Positions 5,815 through 10,892 of a stretch of 10,892 nt of DNA are shown in pieces. Origin of the DNA: Eubacteriales bacterium (lineage in GTDB: Bacteria > Bacillota > Clostridia > Peptostreptococcales > Anaerovoracaceae); NCBI GenBank assembly GCA_028691625.1, contig JAQUYZ010000020.1, forward strand, positions 1-10,892. The letters run 5' to 3'. The notes below the pieces were generated by a model. The model saw nothing but the letters and a program-made list of their open reading frames with translations, was not told where the DNA came from and did no database searches. Made by a program: the position numbers and the translations under genes. Position 1 is the first letter of the stretch, and each line of letters begins with the position of its first letter.

Positions 5815-7938
5815 ATGAACAAAATAAGAAGATGGAAAGTGTTTGTAATTGTATTGTGCATGCTCTTTACCATGACGCCGGGTATGGTTTTCGCTGATGA
5901 TGCGGTGGAACCGCCCGTTACTGACCAACCGCTGAATGGAGACAGTCCACCGGATCCCGGGACTCCACCAGATCCCGGAACTCCACCAGATCCCGGAACT
6001 CCACCAGATCCCGGAACTCCACCGGATATTGTGTCGCCACCGGCAATGACTGACCCCGGTGCACCGCCGAAAAGAGATGAATCACCTACTGATGGGATTA
6101 CAAACGGCGGGATAGAAAAATCGCAGATTGTCCCATCTGTAAATATGAATTTCACAAATATGTGTACCTGTCCACTCACGGGCAGTATTCAGATTACCAA
6201 GAAAATCACCGGTGATACACCGGAAACTACAGCGACATTCTCATTTACGTTAACGGGGCCTTTTAATTATTCTCATGATTTTACGATTACTGGTACAGGA
6301 TCAAAAACAATCAGTGGTCTTCCAATAGGCGAATATACAATAACGGAGAACACTGTACCGGATAATTATGAACCGGTCAGCAACGGATCGAAGATAAATG
6401 TTCGTGAATATAACTTGAATCGGCATTTTGAATTCGAAAATGAATACACAAAACCGCCAAAGACTTTAACAATCAAAAAAGAGGTAATTGGTAATCCCGG
6501 ATCAACCGCTGAATTTACTTTTGCTGTAGAAGAGCGTCATCATCACCACTCTTGGCCTTTCGGGGAATATTATACTCCCTATGCTACGGTGACTATCATT
6601 GGTGAGGGAGAGGAGCAGATTGTAGTAGATGAAGAATACTATAGGATTACAGAAATTAATATTCCTCAATACTATCGTGTCGCGGATGATCAGAAGGAAA
6701 GAGATATCGAACATGGAGATAATCGAGCAGCCACATTTATCAACACTTACAACGGACCCTCCAATGGCAGTCTTAAAATAATCAAGAACGTCAGCGGAGC
6801 GGGCATCATACCCGAAACAGTATTTGATTTTACGGTAACAGGACCGGATGAGTATTCCGAAACGGTATCGGTCACCGGAGGCGCTTTCGTGACACTTTAT
6901 GATCTTGAACCCGGCGACTATACGATAACGGAAAATAACACCGATCACTTCCTTCCGGAAGACAATGCGTATGATAAAACTCGATCAGTTGCAGCAGGCC
7001 AGGAAGCTATTGCAGAATTTACAAATATTTATTCGCCGGAAGGGCCGATTGTTACGGTAACAAAAGAAGTTGCTCCATATAGCGGAAGCGTCCTCGAAAG
7101 TGGATTCGCCAAGAGTCTTACTCTGACAGAGCTGAATCAAGCAGTAATTTATAGAATCAGCTATAGTTTTAATGATGCTTTCGAGCTCAACTATGGATCT
7201 GTAAGCTTATCAGATCTCTATGATCGGAATGGAACAGCATCTGATATTACTTCCAGCCTTCTGGAATGGAATGGCAGCGAACTTGTCCCGGCAGATGATT
7301 TTGATCGGAATGTAGCATACTACTATACCGACACGTTGCCGGCAAACGGAACCTATACCAACATCGCGACACTGACCGGGAGCGAGGAACAGGGATCAAT
7401 TGCATCCTCAGCAGCTGTAGTAGTTGTAAATTATTCTCCTTCCGGAAACGGTGGTGGTAACGGCGGCGGGAATAGTGGCGGCGGTGGCGGCGGTGGCAGC
7501 AGCAGCCGAACCTTTGAGGTAACCTATGATCCCAACTGGCCAGCAGGCTCCGATTTGTCAGGTTTTGCTCCAACGGATCCCAAGGATTATTCCTATAACA
7601 GCAAGGTGTCTGTGAAAGGAAACAGTGGAGAGCTTAAGGCCGGAACTTATACCTTCATCGGTTGGAATACGGAGGCGGATGGTACAGGAACAATGTATCT
7701 GTCGGGCAACACGTTCAATATCAAAGAGGATACGGTTCTGTATGCTCAGTGGGAATTTGCAAGCAAGCCTGCTGACGATCCCGGTACAGATCCCAATGCG
7801 GCAATAGGTGCTGACACAGCAGGTCTGGACGATGTGCCGAAAACGGGGGACTCAACGCCTCTCACGCTGATGTTCCTGTTGGGATTACTCTCCTTGGCTG
7901 CAGTAACAGTACTTGGCAGAAAAATGATTATGGATTAG
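5815..7938 (+). CDS. Sortase-anchored surface protein with proline repeats, three Cna-B-like domains and InlB-type repeat
   Basis: Cell-wall-anchored adhesin-like protein of 707 residues. The start is ATG 5815, because AGGAGG at 5804-5809 is 5 bases upstream; the in-frame ATG at 5794 lies before that site. Domains: signal peptide 1-27 (cut after VFA); proline-rich 33-90 with four DPGTPP units; three Cna-B-like domains (about 122-211, 217-311, 318-406). Each of these has the isopeptide triad: a first-strand lysine (K129 or K130; K221 or K222; K324), a glutamate in YTITE/YRITE (E178, E280, E373) and a last-strand asparagine (N209, N310, N404). Then come a further beta domain (about 413-540), a glycine/serine linker (544-563), an InlB/Flg_new-type repeat (about 566-648, with FIGWNTEADGTG and VLYAQW), and VPKTGD (674-679) followed by a hydrophobic segment and a short charged tail. 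The sortase gene lies 47 bases downstream. The ligand is unknown. Confidence 0.9.
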   Translation: MNKIRRWKVFVIVLCMLFTMTPGMVFADDAVEPPVTDQPLNGDSPPDPGTPPDPGTPPDPGTPPDPGTPPDIVSPPAMTDPGAPPKRDESPTDGITNGGIEKSQIVPSVNMNFTNMCTCPLTGSIQITKKITGDTPETTATFSFTLTGPFNYSHDFTITGTGSKTISGLPIGEYTITENTVPDNYEPVSNGSKINVREYNLNRHFEFENEYTKPPKTLTIKKEVIGNPGSTAEFTFAVEERHHHHSWPFGEYYTPYATVTIIGEGEEQIVVDEEYYRITEINIPQYYRVADDQKERDIEHGDNRAATFINTYNGPSNGSLKIIKNVSGAGIIPETVFDFTVTGPDEYSETVSVTGGAFVTLYDLEPGDYTITENNTDHFLPEDNAYDKTRSVAAGQEAIAEFTNIYSPEGPIVTVTKEVAPYSGSVLESGFAKSLTLTELNQAVIYRISYSFNDAFELNYGSVSLSDLYDRNGTASDITSSLLEWNGSELVPADDFDRNVAYYYTDTLPANGTYTNIATLTGSEEQGSIASSAAVVVVNYSPSGNGGGNGGGNSGGGGGGGSSSRTFEVTYDPNWPAGSDLSGFAPTDPKDYSYNSKVSVKGNSGELKAGTYTFIGWNTEADGTGTMYLSGNTFNIKEDTVLYAQWEFASKPADDPGTDPNAAIGADTAGLDDVPKTGDSTPLTLMFLLGLLSLAAVTVLGRKMIMD
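5947..6018 (+). repeat. 18-bp tandem repeat, four copies, encoding DPGTPP units
   Basis: Four 18-base units in tandem. The last three (5965-5982, 5983-6000, 6001-6018) are identical, and the first differs at two bases. A partial fifth unit follows at 6019. The unit length is a multiple of three, so copy-number change keeps the frame and only alters the length of the proline-rich stalk. Near identity suggests recent slippage or recombination. Confidence 0.9.
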
Positions 7939-7985
7939 ATTCTTCAAATAAAAAAGGAATAAACAGGGGGAAAGGGGTAGGATGA

Positions 7986-8762
7986 ATGATGAAAAAACTA
8001 AAATCGATCATCCTGTCCCTTTCTTTTCTTTGTCTTGTCGTCTGCGTCATCTTCTTTGTTCAGTTTTTTATTGAAAGTGTTCAGGACCGGAAGGAACAGG
8101 AAGAGTTGATCAGAAAAAAGCAGACTGCGGCGGAAGTAGCGATCCCTGATGCCGGGCAGACTGAGCACCGGGGTATATTGAATCAATACAGAATTTTATA
8201 TGAAGAGAATTCTGATTTGATCGGTTGGATCAGGATTGAAGATACACCGTTGGATTATCCGGTCATGCAGAACAAGGAGGACAAGGAATTTTATCTCCAT
8301 CGGAACTTCAACAGAGACTACGAATACAGCGGCCTCCCTTTTCTGGATATCAACTGCAGCCTTGATCCGCCAAGCTCCAATCTGATCATCTACGGACACA
8401 ATATGAAAAGCGATGCAATGTTCAGCTGTCTGACGGAATATCTCAATCAGGATTTTTACCGGGAGCATCCCACCATTCAGTTTGACACTCTTTATGAAGA
8501 AGGAAGGTATGAGATCATTGCGGTGATCCTGTCACAGGTTTACAAGAAAACAGACGATGTTTTTAAATTTTATCAGTTTGTGCAGACCGAAGAGGAAACA
8601 GAGTTTAATGCATATGTTCAGAACATGAAAAAGCTCTCTCTCTATGAGACCGGAATCGGGGCTGCTTACGGAGATCAGCTTCTTACTATTGTTACCTGTA
8701 ATTATCATACGAAAAACGGAAGATTGGCCGTCCTGGCTAAAAAGACAGAGGAATGGAACTGA
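7986..8762 (+). CDS. srtB: Class B sortase
   Basis: Membrane-anchored transpeptidase of 258 residues that cleaves the sorting signal of surface proteins and joins them to peptidoglycan. One N-terminal membrane segment (about 7-30) is followed by a charged stalk and the sortase domain from about 64. The catalytic set is visible: H138 in IIYGHNM, C238 in LLTIVTCNY and R246 in NGRLAVLA. The features NSDLIGWIRIEDTPLDYPVMQ, the insertion before the catalytic Cys and the overall length point to class B. The purine-rich AGGGGGAAAGGGGTAGG upstream serves as ribosome-binding site; ATG 7986 or the adjacent ATG 7989 may be used. It sits 47 bases after the VPKTGD protein with no terminator between them, so they are very probably one operon and that protein is its likely substrate. 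The (V/P/S)PKTG-type signal fits clostridial class B sortases. Confidence 0.92.
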   Translation: MMKKLKSIILSLSFLCLVVCVIFFVQFFIESVQDRKEQEELIRKKQTAAEVAIPDAGQTEHRGILNQYRILYEENSDLIGWIRIEDTPLDYPVMQNKEDKEFYLHRNFNRDYEYSGLPFLDINCSLDPPSSNLIIYGHNMKSDAMFSCLTEYLNQDFYREHPTIQFDTLYEEGRYEIIAVILSQVYKKTDDVFKFYQFVQTEEETEFNAYVQNMKKLSLYETGIGAAYGDQLLTIVTCNYHTKNGRLAVLAKKTEEWN

Positions 8763-8803
8763 AGGGCTTTGCGGCAAGGTTAAAAAGAATATGATAGAAA
8801 TAT

Positions 8804-8832
8804 TTGCATATTATTAAATATTTTGATAATAT
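8804..8832 (+). promoter_or_regulatory. Putative promoter of the LOR/SDH-domain gene
   Basis: TTGCAT (8804-8809) and TAATAT (8827-8832) are separated by 17 bases in strongly AT-rich DNA, about 32 bases before the ATG. GGAGG (8854-8858) then lies 6 bases before the start. No clear terminator follows the sortase gene. Confidence 0.55.
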
Positions 8833-8864
8833 AAAAAGGTATTATTTATCAATGGAGGCCTATC

Positions 8865-9950
8865 ATGTTTCAAATACCAAAGTTTACAGCTCCGGATTTC
8901 AGCTTGGAGAAATTCACAAATGCACCGGATGTAACGACCGGGCGGGTAACGATAAAAGGAGTTGCACCGGATCATTACCATGCTACATCAATGTATCCGG
9001 AATACTATAAAATAAATGGGGAATGGATTCTTTTACCACAGACAAGAATGGACTGCGTTCCGGTGATCCATCCGGACGGCAGCCTGGAAGCCAAGGAATT
9101 CAGAAGACTTGAGGCTGGGGAAATTGTCATAACCGGCAGAACGGATGATGGTTCCGAAGGAATCTTTCTTTACAGTGAAGGCTTCAATCCAGAGAAGAAT
9201 CAAATTGATACCTTTGCATTCCGAAGCGGGAGATCGAGAGAGACATCCTTTGATGTGGATTACGACAATCTTGTCGAACTGCTGAAGCATGACCGGGAGC
9301 ATGGTCATATTATCTGGGTGCTGGGTCCTGCGGCGATCTTTAATGACGGAGCCAGAAAAGCAATGGAATTCATCGTCGATCAAGGCTATGCTCACGCAGT
9401 TTTCGGCGGGAATGCCGTGGCAACTCATGATCTGGAAGGTGCTCTGTACGGCACTGCCCTCGGTCAGGATATCCATACAAGAGAAAACAAACATAACGGA
9501 CATTATCACCATCTGGATGCTATCAATCAAATCAACAGGTGTGGTTCCATTAAAAATGGCATTGAAGAACTGCACATTGATAATGGATTGATCTATTCCT
9601 GCGTAAAAAATAATGTTCCGTTCGTATTGGCAGGCTCAATTCGCGACGACGGGCCGCTCCCGGATGTGATCGATGATATGTCCCTGGTACAGGATGCCAT
9701 GCGTGCACATACAAAACAAGCTACGACGATCGTATGTCTGGCGACTCAGCTTCATACCATCGCGACGGGAAATCTTACTCCGTCGTATATGGTAAAGGAT
9801 CAGGAGGTCCGGCCGGTTTATATCTATGCGGTAGATGTATCAGAATTTGTTCTCAATAAGCTGAGAGACAGGGGTACCCTGGAGGTCACCACCATCGTAT
9901 CGAATATTCAGGATTTTTTATTCAAGCTGATTCACAAACTGAGCAAGTAA
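8865..9950 (+). CDS. Stand-alone LOR/SDH conserved-domain protein (TIGR00300 type), ornithine-cyclodeaminase-like
   Basis: Soluble protein of 361 residues. The whole chain resembles the 'LOR/SDH bifunctional enzyme conserved domain' family. Landmarks are APDHYHATSMYPE near 34-46, WVLGPAAIFNDGARKAME (151-168), GGNAVATHDLEGALYGTALG (181-200), a His-rich HNGHYHHLDAIN (210-221) and VLAGSIRDDGPLPDVI (254-269). In cyanobacteria this domain is fused behind an arginine dihydrolase (AgrE/ArgZ) and acts as an NAD-dependent ornithine cyclodeaminase, making proline from ornithine; archaeal single-domain relatives are linked to the same reaction. Here no dihydrolase domain is attached, and no arginine or proline gene is adjacent. 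The function in this organism is therefore inference. Clear GGAGG site, own promoter and terminator: a single-gene unit. Confidence 0.8.
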   Translation: MFQIPKFTAPDFSLEKFTNAPDVTTGRVTIKGVAPDHYHATSMYPEYYKINGEWILLPQTRMDCVPVIHPDGSLEAKEFRRLEAGEIVITGRTDDGSEGIFLYSEGFNPEKNQIDTFAFRSGRSRETSFDVDYDNLVELLKHDREHGHIIWVLGPAAIFNDGARKAMEFIVDQGYAHAVFGGNAVATHDLEGALYGTALGQDIHTRENKHNGHYHHLDAINQINRCGSIKNGIEELHIDNGLIYSCVKNNVPFVLAGSIRDDGPLPDVIDDMSLVQDAMRAHTKQATTIVCLATQLHTIATGNLTPSYMVKDQEVRPVYIYAVDVSEFVLNKLRDRGTLEVTTIVSNIQDFLFKLIHKLSK

Positions 9951-10667
9951 CGGTCTTAATACAAGACCGTTTTTTTACCTGTCTGTAAAACAGGATCATA
10001 GCTCCTGCAGTCGTTCTTTGGGCCAGCGGCAGGGTACATTTTGTGATCCGGTAATACCTGCTCTCATCGTCTTTGATGTGATTGAATTGTTTATATATTT
10101 TTAAAGCGATTCTTGCATTGAATTTCATATAATTTTCCAGGGAACTCAGCAAATATGCTCCGTGATGTGCCTGAAAGGCATCTACATTTTCATAGGAGCG
10201 TTTGACAAAATTTTCAAACTGCCGGTGGTCTTCCAGCAGTCGGATATTCACATGTTGAGGGATGGTAACATCCTGAATCAGGTGAAGGGCTGCACCGATA
10301 TAGAACATCGATGTGGCCATATCCTGCTTTTTATAAAGATGGATTGCCTTGACATAATAATCAACCGCCAGAGCTAAAGCATTGCTCCTGCCGTATAGAC
10401 CACTTTTTTTTTATAAGGGTTGTAGAAATGATTTGAACTCTTGAAATCCTGATCCGCCCAAACAGCGCCTTTGTTGATATCATCGATGTAACGGGCAAAA
10501 AAATCGTACTCCTCCAGATACTTATCATTCAGCAGGATGGAAAGAGCATGGTCGTTGATATGAATATGAACCTGACATTCTGTTTTCACGATCATTTTTT
10601 TAAAGGGGTTTAAAACCCAAAAGGTTAATTTTAATACGCTTTTATATGCATTTTCAAATTTTAAAAT
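9922..10667 (-). pseudogene. Zinc-dependent phospholipase C-like gene, frameshifted at an A9 run and without a standard start codon
   Basis: Two minus-strand frames join into one 248-residue protein if one A is added to the run of nine A (plus-strand T 10404-10412). The first frame gives NHFYNPYKKK then runs to a stop at 10374; the second resumes as SGLYGRSNALALAVDYYVK and ends at 9922. The joined chain keeps the zinc-ligand pattern of bacterial phospholipase C-like proteins: CQVH (34), WADQD (70-74), NHFYNP (79-84), HLIQD (129-133), IPQH (136-139) and HRQFE (148-152), with the H-x3-D-x5-H and H-x3-E spacings. No signal peptide is seen. GAAAGGAG (10683-10676) lies 8 bases before ATT at 10667, exactly where a start should be. 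The first ATG in frame (10595) has no ribosome-binding site, and conserved-looking sequence (SVLKLTFWVLNPFKK) precedes it. TATACT (10704-10699) may be its -10. Either decayed, or rescued by slippage and a rare AUU start. Confidence 0.75.
9950..9976 (+). terminator. Intrinsic terminator after LOR/SDH gene
   Basis: ACGGTCTT (9950-9957) and AAGACCGT (9963-9970) form a perfect 8-bp stem around AATAC, followed by seven T. The stem starts within the stop codon. It overlaps the 3' end of the convergent phospholipase-like frame. Confidence 0.92.
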
Positions 10668-10746
10668 TTAACTCACTCCTTTCGAGGATTTCAGTTATAG
10701 TATAAACGATTTTTATGAGAATAATCGGTTCAACTGCTCAATTCTA

Positions 10747-10775
10747 TTGACAGCACAGCTGTTTTTTAGTAATCT
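10747..10775 (+). promoter_or_regulatory. Putative promoter of the SCIFF-like gene
   Basis: A perfect TTGACA (10747-10752) is followed after 17 bases by TAATCT (10770-10775), a weak -10. An alternative is TATATG (10775-10780) at a long spacing. AAGGAGG (10832-10838) lies 7 bases before the ATG, giving a leader of about 60 bases. The region 10668-10845 is the divergent promoter region shared with the minus-strand phospholipase-like gene; I recognise no riboswitch in it. Confidence 0.4.
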
Positions 10776-10845
10776 ATATGAGGATTCCGCAGGATATGGG
10801 TCATGAATGTAAGCCCTAACCGGCGTGAAATAAGGAGGATACATC

Positions 10846-10892
10846 ATGAAGAACATCAAAACAATCGCAAAACCAACCTTGAAAAATACAGC
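10846..10892 (+). CDS. Probable SCIFF (six-cysteine) ranthipeptide precursor, 5' end only
   Basis: Only 15 full codons plus two bases of the next (GC-, so Ala) are in the window: MKNIKTIAKPTLKNTA. Clostridial SCIFF precursors are about 45 residues and begin with MK(H/N)IKT, then a short segment with xLK-x-T/S, before a core with six cysteines. The match to that leader is close, and the strong AAGGAGG site supports a real start. In known genomes the precursor is followed by a radical SAM/SPASM maturase (ScfB type) that installs thioether bonds. The cysteine core and maturase would lie beyond the window edge, so the call rests on the leader alone. Confidence 0.6.
   Translation, partial: MKNIKTIAKPTLKNT

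Noticed and set aside
5947..6018. CRISPR-like repeat array
   Set aside because: The 18-bp units are directly abutting with no spacers and encode DPGTPP in frame.
8766..8781. Terminator after the sortase gene
   Set aside because: CTTTGC/GCAAGG could form a short stem with a G-T pair, but there is no T-run after it.
9922..10320. Independent gene starting at the minus-strand ATG 10320
   Set aside because: Its frame extends upstream as SGLYGRSNALALAVDYYVK, and the missing N-terminal half is in the neighbouring frame; it has no ribosome-binding site, so it is the 3' half of a split gene.

Overview
The window is a piece of a low-to-mid-GC, strictly anaerobic Firmicute genome, most likely class Clostridia. 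The signs are a CooS-family iron-sulfur protein, a class B sortase with its LPXTG-type surface protein, a LysM/C39 exported protein, strong AGGAGG ribosome-binding sites, and at the right edge the start of a peptide that looks like SCIFF, the ranthipeptide precursor found in nearly all Clostridia. No tRNA, rRNA, CRISPR array, insertion sequence or phage gene is visible.

Layout, left to right. (1) 2-778: 3' end of an APC-family amino-acid permease. (2) 877-2001: membrane protein with a HELAH zinc-protease-like motif (DUF3810 type). (3) 2082-3998: a protein that would be annotated automatically as Ni-Fe carbon monoxide dehydrogenase CooS, but one C-cluster cysteine is replaced by glutamate. It ends at a strong terminator. 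(4) 4246-5367: exported LysM plus papain-like (C39-type) protein, with its own promoter and terminator. (5) 5484-5814: a leader region with a promoter, an inverted repeat and a 9-codon minigene. (6) 5815-7938 and 7986-8762: a sortase-anchored adhesin-like protein and its adjacent class B sortase, forming a two-gene operon. (7) 8865-9950: stand-alone LOR/SDH (TIGR00300) domain protein, ornithine-cyclodeaminase-like, with its own promoter and terminator. (8) 10667-9922, minus strand: a zinc-dependent phospholipase C-like gene broken by a -1 shift at a run of nine A and lacking a normal start codon. (9) 10846 to the edge, divergent from the previous gene: the first 16 residues of a probable SCIFF precursor.

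The genes form several independent units rather than one pathway. The clear functional pair is the surface protein and its sortase. The most interesting gene is the CooS-like protein. Its cluster ligands read His, Glu, Cys, Cys, Cys, Cys, which is the order found in hybrid-cluster proteins. Canonical CODHs have His followed by five Cys. No cooC, cooF, cooJ or acetyl-CoA synthase gene is nearby. It therefore probably belongs with the deviant CooS-V type described from Carboxydothermus hydrogenoformans, which carries an Fe/S/O cluster and does not turn over CO. All family assignments were made by eye from the sequence; no database search was run.
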